The notes under the pieces are model-generated. The model searched no databases and was not told the origin of the DNA. It worked only from the letters and a program-made list of their open reading frames with translations. A stretch of 7,593 nt of DNA, taken from NCBI GenBank assembly GCA_002421995.1, contig DISP01000130.1:1-7593 (forward strand), in the 5' to 3' direction. Positions 1 to 7,349 of this stretch are shown here, piece by piece. Source of the stretch: Bacteroidales bacterium UBA6207. GTDB lineage: Bacteria; Bacteroidota; Bacteroidia; Bacteroidales; F082. The translations under genes and the position numbers were made by a program. Numbering within the stretch: the stretch's first letter is position 1; each line of letters begins with the position of its first letter.

Positions 1-170
1 ATAACTGATACTCATATTATTTTTTACAATACCGTTGTCAAACAAAGGGTTGGAAAACTCATCCAATTGTAAACCACAGGCGCGAATGTTTGTATCAATA
101 GGTTTGGAAAAACAAACTTGGTATTTTGAGAAAAGGTGATTCGGTGTGACAAAGACGATGATATCTGCCC
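1..170. other. Left-edge stretch with no confident gene
   Basis: This AT-rich edge sequence lies beyond the gap terminator. On the plus strand the only frame open from the edge closes at a TAA at 70-72 after 23 codons, too little to call the end of a gene. On the minus strand one frame runs without a stop from an ATG at 211-213 to the edge, 71 codons. Its first codons are the gap terminator hairpin itself, so that ATG is an unlikely start. A later in-frame ATG at 13-15 could begin a gene lying outside the window. No RNA gene or repeat was recognised. Confidence 0.4.
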
Positions 171-202
171 AAAAAAAAAGCCCCTCATTGAGGAGCTTTT
201 TG
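171..202 (-). terminator. Intrinsic terminator of gap
   Basis: Read on the minus strand, A-rich sequence leads into a stem GCTCCTC / GAGGGGC (positions 196-180) with an AAT loop and one G-U wobble pair. A run of nine T follows (179-171). It begins 17 bp beyond the gap stop codon. On the plus strand the same stem would carry a C-A mismatch and a shorter T-run of five, so the minus-strand reading is better. The flanking A and T runs can pair and extend the stem. Confidence 0.9.
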
Positions 203-218
203 TTTGATAGCATTTCTG

Positions 219-1226
219 TTAGAGTTTGAATCTTTCGGAAAGGTCAACAACCCTGCAGGAGTAACCCCACTCATTGTCATACCATGAAAGAATCTTCACT
301 GTTTTTCCCATCACCATCGTTGATTTTGCATCAAAGATAGATGAGTGTGGGTTGTGAATAATGTCAACAGATACAATTTCGTCTTCGGTGTACTCAAGGA
401 TGCCTTTCATTGGGCCTTCGGCTGCTTCCTTCATGGCAGCGTTGATTTCGGCCTTGGTGGCTTCTGTTTTAAGGTTTATAACCAGGTCAACAAGTGAGCC
501 GGTTGGTGTGGGAACGCGAACGGCCAAGCCATCGAGTTTGCCGCTCAACTCAGGGATAACGAGTCCGATGGCTTTGGCAGCACCTGTCGAGGTTGGAATC
601 TGTGATAAAGCGGCCGAACGTGCACGGCGAAGGTCTTCGTGTGGTGCATCGAGGATCACCTGGTCGTTGGTGTAGGAGTGGATGGTGGTCATCATACCGT
701 TTTCAATACCGAAACGGTCGTTCAAAACTTTTGCAACAGGAGCAAGACAGTTGGTGGTGCAGCTGGCATTCGATACACATTGATCGCTGTCCTTCAGGTC
801 GTTGTCATTGACGCCCAATACGATGGTGGCATCAATCTGGTCTTTGGACGGAACGCAAAGAATCACCTTCTTGGCACCATTCTTCAGGTGGTCGCCATAA
901 CCGCCTTTGCTGCTTTCCTTGCTGCGGAAAATACCTGTTGACTCAACAACAACGTCCGGAGCAACAGCCCACTTGATGTTGATAGGGCTGCGTTCTGCTG
1001 TTACCGGAACACGCTTTCCATTGACAGTGATTGAGCCTTCGTCAAAGCTGACAGTGCCGTTGAAACGACCTTGTGTTGAGTCGTATTTCAGCAAGTGAGC
1101 CAACACCTTGGTGCTGGTAAGGTCGTTGATACCTACAATCTCAAAATTGCTGCGCTCTGAAGCAATCTTGAAAACATTTCTTCCAATACGGCCGAAACCG
1201 TTGATGGCAATTTTAATTTTTGACAT
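219..1226 (-). CDS. gap: Glyceraldehyde-3-phosphate dehydrogenase, type I
   Basis: This cytoplasmic glycolytic and gluconeogenic enzyme interconverts glyceraldehyde 3-phosphate plus phosphate and 1,3-bisphosphoglycerate, using NAD. At 335 residues it has the usual full length. The Rossmann motif NGFGRIGR is at residues 9-16. Asp35 in GINDL is the residue that normally favours NAD over NADP. ESTGIF follows at 95-100. The catalytic motif ASCTTNC places the nucleophile at Cys156, with the partner His183 in TTIHSYTNDQ. STGAAKAIG lies near 213-221 and SWYDNEWGYS at 314-323. The start is ATG at 1226-1224, six codons before the NAD-binding motif; an A-rich tract but no Shine-Dalgarno precedes it. 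The stop is TAA, followed by a strong terminator. No pgk or other glycolysis gene adjoins it here. It is divergent from the dikinase-like gene and probably monocistronic. No catalytic residue is missing. Confidence 0.97.
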   Translation of the reverse strand: MSKIKIAINGFGRIGRNVFKIASERSNFEIVGINDLTSTKVLAHLLKYDSTQGRFNGTVSFDEGSITVNGKRVPVTAERSPINIKWAVAPDVVVESTGIFRSKESSKGGYGDHLKNGAKKVILCVPSKDQIDATIVLGVNDNDLKDSDQCVSNASCTTNCLAPVAKVLNDRFGIENGMMTTIHSYTNDQVILDAPHEDLRRARSAALSQIPTSTGAAKAIGLVIPELSGKLDGLAVRVPTPTGSLVDLVINLKTEATKAEINAAMKEAAEGPMKGILEYTEDEIVSVDIIHNPHSSIFDAKSTMVMGKTVKILSWYDNEWGYSCRVVDLSERFKL

Positions 1227-1261
1227 ACAGATTCTTTTTTGAAATTTTATTGAAACGGACT

Positions 1262-1293
1262 TTTGTCTCTTTTAATCACTAAATTTACCTTTC
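1262..1293 (+). promoter_or_regulatory. Putative promoter of the dikinase-like gene
   Basis: TTTG at 1262-1265 is followed after 20 bp by TACCTTTC at 1286-1293, a one-mismatch match to the -7 consensus TAnnTTTG. The start site would be near 1298-1300, giving a leader of about 40 nt. Its -7 box meets the facing gap -7 box at base 1293. A weaker alternative -7 box, TTCGTTTG at 1311-1318, lacks a matching -33 element. Confidence 0.4.
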
Positions 1294-1327
1294 AAAATTA
1301 ATACAAAAATTTCGTTTGTAACACAAA
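1293..1327 (-). promoter_or_regulatory. Putative gap promoter, Bacteroidetes type
   Basis: The minus strand carries TAATTTTG at 1300-1293, an exact match to the Bacteroidetes -7 consensus TAnnTTTG. A TTTG at 1327-1324 lies 23 bp upstream, the long end of the accepted spacing, and would serve as the -33 element. Transcription would begin near 1287, leaving a leader of about 60 nt before the gap ATG. The spacer contains an inverted repeat (1302-1320). The assignment is by motif only. Confidence 0.55.
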
Positions 1328-1333
1328 AATTCC
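1301..1333. repeat. Short direct repeat with 20-bp period
   Basis: ACAAAAATT occurs at 1303-1311 and again at 1323-1331. Extending the alignment from 1301 and 1321 over 13 bases gives 11 matches. The 20-bp period is close to two helical turns, so both copies would face the same side of the DNA. It overlaps the inverted repeat and the putative gap -33 element. Its role is unknown, and low complexity may explain it. Confidence 0.35.
1302..1320. promoter_or_regulatory. Inverted repeat, possible operator between divergent genes
   Basis: TACAAA at 1302-1307 and TTTGTA at 1315-1320 form perfect 6-bp arms around a 7-bp centre. The site fills most of the spacer between the proposed -33 and -7 elements of gap. 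It also lies in the predicted leader of the dikinase-like gene, so a bound dimeric regulator could affect both. I do not recognise the site as belonging to a named regulator. In AT-rich sequence arms this short can occur by chance. Confidence 0.35.
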
Positions 1334-1339
1334 TTGTTC

Positions 1340-4300
1340 ATGGGCGAGCAATTTACATCAAAAGCACTCGAGGCAAATCTTGCAGAAACCAGATACAGAG
1401 ATATTTACATACCTGATGAGCATCAACGCTTCATACAGCTTTCAAATGGATATTTCGGATTGAAAAAACGTGCAAACGATTGCATTACCGAGTATCACCA
1501 TCCGCTTTCCAACCGCAAATTTGTTGTTGAAGAGTTGCGCGAGATGCTTATCACCGATATGTGGTTTTATACCCGTGAAGGACAGCCTGCCGAAGCCTTG
1601 AAGATACCGCTTGCAATGTTGGGAAAACTGCTCTCCGAAAAACTTAATATCAATCTCACCACTACGATTATCCGTACATTGCTTGAGTTTGTTTCGCTCA
1701 TCGTGAAAAACAATCCCGGCCACCATTGTCTTGTTCCGTTTGCATTGGAGATACTTGATAACCAGATAGAAAACAACAGTTTTTCGTTCCTGCTCTCGAC
1801 AAAATATTTCGCTCGTTACCTCGATCGGGCAGCTGACGATCCGAGGTTCGGTGCGCAATCAAGGGAGTTGTCGGCCAGAGTTTTCGAATCATGCTACCAT
1901 TTTTGGGAGCAATCGAGTAAGATTGCCGACTGGACTAATAAAAATCAACAAATCCCCGCTGATGAAATTCAATTGCTGAACAATCAGCTTGGCCAACCTT
2001 ATTTTGAAGGTCTTTTTGCAAACCTTGCTTCTCAAAAGGTAGAGAGTGGTTTCCCGTCGCAGATGGTTGTTTATGAAGATATTGCCGAACGCTTTGCAGC
2101 CACCGCTGATATGCTGTCGCAGTTTATCACTAAGTTTCAGTTTGTTTTTTACCTGCTCCACCTCAAAGGAATGGAGATCATCACCGAAAGGCTGATCTGG
2201 AGCCTCGAGAAGCTGATCCGGCAAACTGTTGATGAACTGAACGAAGCCGACCTGACGGACTTCATCAACCTGATTTTTAACCTGGCCGAAGAAATGCGCG
2301 CCAGCCACACCTCGGCAGTGCTCGATTTTTTGCAAACACTTGGCCTGAAGGTTATTGACATTGATAAAACACCTCAAAAGGAACTTGTCAACCATTTCGA
2401 AAAGAAGATTATCTCTTTCGGATTCATCAGTCCCGGAACTGTGTTTGTGGATGAAGATTGGCAGCTGAGTGTCAACACCAACCATATCAAGAACATACGT
2501 GTCTGGCTGCAATTGATTGAATCGTCGCAGTCGGGTATGGAAAAACTGCTCAGCGCTCTCATCGTAAACCTACGCCTTGGAGGAATTTTTATCAGCGATA
2601 CCGACCTTTTTCAGCGCGAAATCACAAAGGTGCTCAATTCCAACATTGGACCATATTACAAGAAAGTTAAACAACTCACACGTATCTTCCCTGTATATTT
2701 TAACGAAATTGGTGCCGAAGGCGAGATACGGAAGGTGACAACCACCATGGACGAAATTTCCGGCAGGCAGGACCGTCTGGTGCATTTTTTGCGCAAACAG
2801 GTGCACACCGAAAGCAATAATACGCTGATTGGGTTGACATTGAAGATTTTCAAGTTTTGGCACGACGGAAATCTCGAAAAGCTGAAACCTTCGCTGCCCG
2901 AAAATGTGTATGCTGCCATTGATATGCAAAGCGAATGGTTTGCTCCGGTACATGCCATGGTCAGGGAGCTTTGCCTGCTCAACCAATCCGACCAGGAAGG
3001 TCTGCTCATGTTGTCGTCAACAGCTTTTGATAACTTGGTAAATCAGCTAAGTGTTAAAAATCAGCGCGATATGGAAAGGCTGCACGATATCCACAGCCTC
3101 TATGCCCACCTGCGCGAAAAGTATTCTTTCGAGTCTGTCAATATCATCCAACTGCTTCAACGCTATCCTTTCATTGCTGAACATGAAATTGAAAAACTGG
3201 ACAAAGCTTTGAAAGCCAATGACTTTAAAAGATCACTTCGCTTGATCTATACCTTTATGGACAAGCTCCGTAAAATTATTTTTAATCCCGAAGAAAGCGA
3301 AAGCTGGGAGAATATCTACCACAAGCGACATATTGCCATCGGCATACCCTCGATGTATGGTGTTTACAGGGAAAACAAGTTTGAAGCCCTCGGCCTCACC
3401 TTCCGCCTCGAGAAAGTGGCCACACGCCTGATGGAAAAAGTGGTAGAAAAAATTAACCTCGACTATATTTCTGCTACCACGCTCGAAGAGATTTATGTGA
3501 TTCTCGATTATTTCAGGGAAGGTCTCGAACTGGATGGTATAACCAACCAAAGCTTCAACTCCAACCTGCAGATGTTGAAATACAGCCTCACCTCCCGAAG
3601 CTTCTCTTTTGATCAATACATCAATATCTTCCAGTTCATTGCACAGGATATCCGCAGAATCATCATCAAGCATTTTCTCAAGTCGTATGAGTATCCGCTC
3701 AAAGTGGTTGTCCCCCAGCTTTTTGATCCTGCAAAACAGCTTAGCGACAAGGAATTGAGCCAACTGCTTGTTAAAAAGTCCGAAGAGTTTCACCGCGATG
3801 TGATTGCCGAAGCTTTTCTCGTTCAGCCTTTGGACAATTTCATCTCCCGTATTTTGTTTTCGCTCGGAAATATGTCTGACAAACTTGATCCGGATTTGAT
3901 CAACGACATTATGACATATAACAACGAACTCGTTATCAGTCCGTTGGATGAGCGAACGCCTAAGATGGACAACCAGGTCTTTCTGGGAAGCAAAGCCTAT
4001 CATCTTAAAAATCTGTACCTGAAAGGGTATCCTGTTCCTCCTGGTTTTGTGATCACCTCGGAAGTTTTCCGGCGCAACAGCACCATCATGGCACTGCGCG
4101 AGTTGCGTAAGGAGCTTCATGAACTCCTGAAAAGACAGATTGCCCGCATAGAGCGACTGAGTGGGCGCAAGTTTGGCGACCCGTCAAACCCGCTGCTTTT
4201 ATCGGTCCGCTCCGGTACGGCCATTTCAATGCCGGGGGCTATGGACACAATACTCAATGTTGGGCTCAACGATATGATTGTGGAGCAGTTTGCGGCCAAA

Positions 4301-5461
4301 AGCCCTCACAGCTGGTCGGTTTGGGATTCATACCGCAGGCTTCTGCAAAGTTGGGGAATGGCGCATGGCATCGAACGCGATGTGTTTGATGGTGTAATGA
4401 CTGAATTTAAGCAGGTGTTTAACATTAGCAACAAAGCCGACTTTGATACCGCTGCCATGCGTGATATTGCCAGTGCATATCGTAAAGTGTTGATTGATAA
4501 TCATGTTGATCTGGAGCAAGACCTATTTAACCAATTGGTACGCACCATCAACATCGTTTTTGAATCCTGGTCGTCGGAGCGGGCATTCGTTTATCGCAAA
4601 CACCTCCAAATCTCTGACAATTGGGGTACTGCAGTGATTGTTCAACAAATGATTTTTGGCAACCTGCACGAAACCAGCGGCACCGGTGTGATCTTTACCC
4701 AAAACCCCAAGCGTGGTCGTCCGGGCGTTCATCTTTATGGCGATTTTACTACCCGCAGCCAGGGCGAAGACATCGTGGCCGGCCTCGTGAAGCCGATGCC
4801 TGTGAGCGAAACCCAGCGCAAACAGGCCGGCCTTGGCGGATTGTCGCTGCAAACAATGTATCCTGCCATTTACCAGCGCCTTTTCGACCTTGCCTCCGAC
4901 CTCACCGAAAACCATGGCTATTCGCCTCAGGAAATAGAGTTTACTTTTGAATCGGACAAGCCCGGCGACCTGCACATCCTGCAAACCCGCGATCAGGAAC
5001 TGCATATCAGCCAGGAGTCAATGGTGTTTTTGCAGTCGCCCGATCAGATGACTTTGCTTGGACGCGGCATCGGCATCGGCGGTGGTGCTATGAACGGCCT
5101 CGCGGCTTTCGACGAAAAAGATATCGAAGAGTTACGAAGTGTCAACAACGGTACACAAATCATCCTTATCCGGCCCGACACCGTACCCGATGATATTGGG
5201 ATGATTTTTGCCTGCGATGGATTACTTACCGCCAGGGGAGGCGCCACCAGCCATGCCGCCGTAACCGCTGTAAAACTTGGTAAAACATGTGTTGTTAATT
5301 GTAGTAAGATGATTGTCAATGAATTACAAAAATCATGCAACCTTGATGGTCATTTGCTTAAATCAGGCGACCTGATCTCTATTGACGGAACTTTGGGCAA
5401 TATTTACCTCGGACATTATCCGCTCGAAATGGCCTCCCGCGACGAAGGATATTATTACTGA
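1340..5461 (+). CDS. PPDK/PEP-synthase-like dikinase with large unknown N-terminal region and no PEP TIM barrel
   Basis: The C-terminal third matches pyruvate phosphate dikinase (PPDK). An ATP-grasp domain starts near residue 880 (VFLGSKAYHL, Lys885; VPPGF 899-903). It continues through SVRSG (Arg957), MPGAMDTILNVG (964-975) and SGTGVIFTQNP near 1113-1123. It ends with EIEF (1198-1201) and LQTR (1214-1217), which hold the family's catalytic acids, Gln and Arg. A swivelling phosphohistidine domain follows, with GGATSHAA placing the phosphorylated His at 1305. The protein stops 68 residues later, so the PEP/pyruvate TIM barrel of PPDK and PEP synthase is absent. Residues 1-879 are unrecognised; they look mostly helical and include GIPSMYGVY near 668-676. 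No signal peptide or membrane segment is evident, so it is probably cytoplasmic. By family, ATP would donate a phosphate to His1305; the final acceptor is unknown. I chose the ATG at 1340 over an in-frame TTG at 1334. No Shine-Dalgarno is seen. Confidence 0.88.
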   Translation: MGEQFTSKALEANLAETRYRDIYIPDEHQRFIQLSNGYFGLKKRANDCITEYHHPLSNRKFVVEELREMLITDMWFYTREGQPAEALKIPLAMLGKLLSEKLNINLTTTIIRTLLEFVSLIVKNNPGHHCLVPFALEILDNQIENNSFSFLLSTKYFARYLDRAADDPRFGAQSRELSARVFESCYHFWEQSSKIADWTNKNQQIPADEIQLLNNQLGQPYFEGLFANLASQKVESGFPSQMVVYEDIAERFAATADMLSQFITKFQFVFYLLHLKGMEIITERLIWSLEKLIRQTVDELNEADLTDFINLIFNLAEEMRASHTSAVLDFLQTLGLKVIDIDKTPQKELVNHFEKKIISFGFISPGTVFVDEDWQLSVNTNHIKNIRVWLQLIESSQSGMEKLLSALIVNLRLGGIFISDTDLFQREITKVLNSNIGPYYKKVKQLTRIFPVYFNEIGAEGEIRKVTTTMDEISGRQDRLVHFLRKQVHTESNNTLIGLTLKIFKFWHDGNLEKLKPSLPENVYAAIDMQSEWFAPVHAMVRELCLLNQSDQEGLLMLSSTAFDNLVNQLSVKNQRDMERLHDIHSLYAHLREKYSFESVNIIQLLQRYPFIAEHEIEKLDKALKANDFKRSLRLIYTFMDKLRKIIFNPEESESWENIYHKRHIAIGIPSMYGVYRENKFEALGLTFRLEKVATRLMEKVVEKINLDYISATTLEEIYVILDYFREGLELDGITNQSFNSNLQMLKYSLTSRSFSFDQYINIFQFIAQDIRRIIIKHFLKSYEYPLKVVVPQLFDPAKQLSDKELSQLLVKKSEEFHRDVIAEAFLVQPLDNFISRILFSLGNMSDKLDPDLINDIMTYNNELVISPLDERTPKMDNQVFLGSKAYHLKNLYLKGYPVPPGFVITSEVFRRNSTIMALRELRKELHELLKRQIARIERLSGRKFGDPSNPLLLSVRSGTAISMPGAMDTILNVGLNDMIVEQFAAKSPHSWSVWDSYRRLLQSWGMAHGIERDVFDGVMTEFKQVFNISNKADFDTAAMRDIASAYRKVLIDNHVDLEQDLFNQLVRTINIVFESWSSERAFVYRKHLQISDNWGTAVIVQQMIFGNLHETSGTGVIFTQNPKRGRPGVHLYGDFTTRSQGEDIVAGLVKPMPVSETQRKQAGLGGLSLQTMYPAIYQRLFDLASDLTENHGYSPQEIEFTFESDKPGDLHILQTRDQELHISQESMVFLQSPDQMTLLGRGIGIGGGAMNGLAAFDEKDIEELRSVNNGTQIILIRPDTVPDDIGMIFACDGLLTARGGATSHAAVTAVKLGKTCVVNCSKMIVNELQKSCNLDGHLLKSGDLISIDGTLGNIYLGHYPLEMASRDEGYYY

Positions 5462-5522
5462 CAATCCCTTTTCGCTCACTTCGAGAGCTATTATGCTGAT
5501 TGGTTGAATTTTTACTGTCTCA

Positions 5523-5555
5523 TTTCACAGAATTAGACTTTATGTTGTAGCTTTG
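5523..5555 (+). promoter_or_regulatory. lepA promoter with -7 box next to the start codon
   Basis: TAGCTTTG at 5548-5555, followed by CA, is an exact match to the Bacteroidetes -7 consensus TAnnTTTG. The -33 element is weak: TTTC at 5523-5526 with a 21-bp spacer. Only six bases separate the -7 box from the lepA ATG at 5562, so the transcript would have almost no leader. It indicates that lepA is transcribed independently of the upstream gene. The rest of the 100-bp gap holds no convincing terminator. Confidence 0.65.
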
Positions 5556-5561
5556 CACTCC

Positions 5562-7349
5562 ATGAATAATATCCGTAACTTCTGCATCATTGCCCATATA
5601 GACCATGGTAAAAGTACCCTGGCCGACCGACTCTTGCAACAAACACATACACTGAGCGAGCGCGAACAAAAAGACCAGGTGCTCGACAGCATGGACCTCG
5701 AACGCGAAAGGGGCATCACCATAAAAAGCCATGCCATCCAAATGGAATATCCTTTTGAAGGGCAAAACTATATCCTCAACCTCATTGACACTCCCGGCCA
5801 CGTTGACTTTTCGTACGAAGTATCACGTTCAATAGCTGCCTGCGAGGGCGCACTGCTCGTTGTTGATGCCACTCAAGGCATTCAGGCCCAAACAATTTCT
5901 AATCTGTATCTTGCCCTAAATCACGACCTCGAGATCATCCCGGTGCTCAATAAAATTGATATGGACAGTGCCATGCCCGATGAGGTGGAAGACCAGATTG
6001 TGGACCTCATTGGCTGCGATCGCGGCGATGTGCTTCGGGTGAGCGCTAAAACCGGCTTCGGCATTGATGAGGTGCTGGCAGCAATTATTCACCGGGTGCC
6101 TGCGCCCAAAGGCGATCCCAACGCCCCACTTCAGGCACTTATCTTCGACTCGGTTTTTAATTCCTTCAGGGGAATCATCGCATATTTCCGTATCATGAAC
6201 GGAACACTTGCATCTGGTGACCATGTGAAATTTTTTGCCACACAAAAAGATTACCATGCCGACGAAATTGGCGTTCTGAAACTTAAACAGTTTCCACGAC
6301 AATCAATGAGTGCTGGCGATGTGGGATACATCATCTCTGGTATCAAATCGAGCCGCGAAGTGAAAGTGGGTGATACGATTACCCATGTTGTCAACCCAAG
6401 CAAAACGGCTATCGAAGGTTTTGAAAATGTAAAACCCATGGTTTTTGCCGGTATCTATCCCGTGGATGCTGATGATTATGAAGAACTTAGAGCTTCTATC
6501 GAGAAGCTTCAGCTCAACGACGCCTCCCTTGTTTTTGAACCCGAGTCATCGGTGGCACTCGGTTTTGGCTTCCGTTGCGGATTCCTTGGATTGCTCCATA
6601 TGGAAATCATTCAGGAACGCCTCGACCGCGAATTCGACATGGATGTGATTACTACCGTGCCCAATGTTTCATTCAAAGCCTATACAACTTCCGGTGATAT
6701 CCTTGAGGTTCATAATCCAAGTGGTTTGCCCGAAGTAACAAAACTCGATTATATCGAAGAACCCTATATCATCGCTCAGATCATTTCTAAATCTGAATAC
6801 CTCGGCAACATCATGACCTTATGCATTGAAAAGCGTGGTGTGATGAAAAATCAGGTGTATCTTACCTCTGATCGTGTTGAAGTTACTTTTGAAATGCCGC
6901 TGAGCGAGATCGTGTTTGACTTCTATGACAAACTTAAATCCATCTCACGTGGTTACGCTTCTTTCGACTACCACATTCAGGGTTATCAGCGTGCCAACCT
7001 CGTGAAACTCGATATCCTGCTCAACAGCGAACCTGTTGATGCGCTTTCAACCCTCATTCACCGCGACAATGCCTATAGCTTTGGCCGGCGCATGTGCGAA
7101 AAGCTGAAGGAACTCATTCCGCGCCAGCAGTTCGACATCGCAATCCAGGCTTCGATCGGTGCCAAAATCATTGCCAGAGAAACAGTGAAAGCACTCCGGA
7201 AAGATGTGACAGCAAAGTGCTATGGAGGTGATATTTCACGTAAACGCAAACTGCTCGAAAAGCAGAAAAAAGGAAAGAAGCGTATGCGTCAGGTAGGCAA
7301 TGTCGAGGTGCCACAATCGGCATTTCTTGCCGTATTAAAACTCGACTAA
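5562..7349 (+). CDS. lepA: Elongation factor 4 (LepA), ribosome-binding GTPase
   Basis: LepA is a translational GTPase related to EF-G; it has been assigned roles in ribosome back-translocation and in small-subunit biogenesis. At 595 residues the length is typical. The GTPase motifs are complete: AHIDHGKST at 11-19, RGIT at 50-53, DTPGH at 76-80, NKID at 130-133 and SAKTG at 161-165. GFRCGFLGLLHME (336-348) marks the EF-G-like middle domain. The family-specific C-terminal domain shows YGGDISRKRK at 554-563 and a lysine/arginine-rich tract. The start is ATG at 5562, because MNNIRNF leads directly into the P-loop as in family members; an upstream in-frame TTG at 5553 lies inside the -7 box. No Shine-Dalgarno is present. 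lepB, a common partner in proteobacteria, is not adjacent. The TAA stop overlaps the convergent GtrA gene. Confidence 0.98.
   Translation: MNNIRNFCIIAHIDHGKSTLADRLLQQTHTLSEREQKDQVLDSMDLERERGITIKSHAIQMEYPFEGQNYILNLIDTPGHVDFSYEVSRSIAACEGALLVVDATQGIQAQTISNLYLALNHDLEIIPVLNKIDMDSAMPDEVEDQIVDLIGCDRGDVLRVSAKTGFGIDEVLAAIIHRVPAPKGDPNAPLQALIFDSVFNSFRGIIAYFRIMNGTLASGDHVKFFATQKDYHADEIGVLKLKQFPRQSMSAGDVGYIISGIKSSREVKVGDTITHVVNPSKTAIEGFENVKPMVFAGIYPVDADDYEELRASIEKLQLNDASLVFEPESSVALGFGFRCGFLGLLHMEIIQERLDREFDMDVITTVPNVSFKAYTTSGDILEVHNPSGLPEVTKLDYIEEPYIIAQIISKSEYLGNIMTLCIEKRGVMKNQVYLTSDRVEVTFEMPLSEIVFDFYDKLKSISRGYASFDYHIQGYQRANLVKLDILLNSEPVDALSTLIHRDNAYSFGRRMCEKLKELIPRQQFDIAIQASIGAKIIARETVKALRKDVTAKCYGGDISRKRKLLEKQKKGKKRMRQVGNVEVPQSAFLAVLKLD

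Noticed and set aside
99..106. TAGGTTTG on the plus strand, a match to the -7 promoter consensus
   Set aside because: No TTTG or TTG lies at the proper distance upstream, and no plus-strand gene follows; it would fire into the gap terminator.
1334..1339. TTG start two codons upstream of the ATG of the dikinase-like gene
   Set aside because: The ATG at 1340 is a stronger start codon and nothing such as a ribosome binding site favours the TTG.
1889..2512. A 207-codon minus-strand open frame
   Set aside because: It is a shadow of the N-terminal part of the dikinase-like gene; there is no promoter, no motif, and it sits inside a continuous plus-strand frame.
3233..4120. A 295-codon open frame on the minus strand inside the dikinase-like gene
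   Set aside because: It lies wholly antisense to a gene with clear family motifs on the plus strand at its 3' end and continuous coding character. The translation shows no recognisable domain. Long antisense frames arise from codon bias.
4621..4950. A 109-codon plus-strand open frame in another phase
   Set aside because: It is fully contained in the ATP-grasp coding region, where the main frame has conserved PPDK motifs. Its product is rich in W, R and P with no family resemblance.
5471..5488. Possible hairpin GCTC / GAGC after the dikinase-like gene
   Set aside because: The stem is only about 4 bp and no T-tract follows, so it is too weak to call a terminator.
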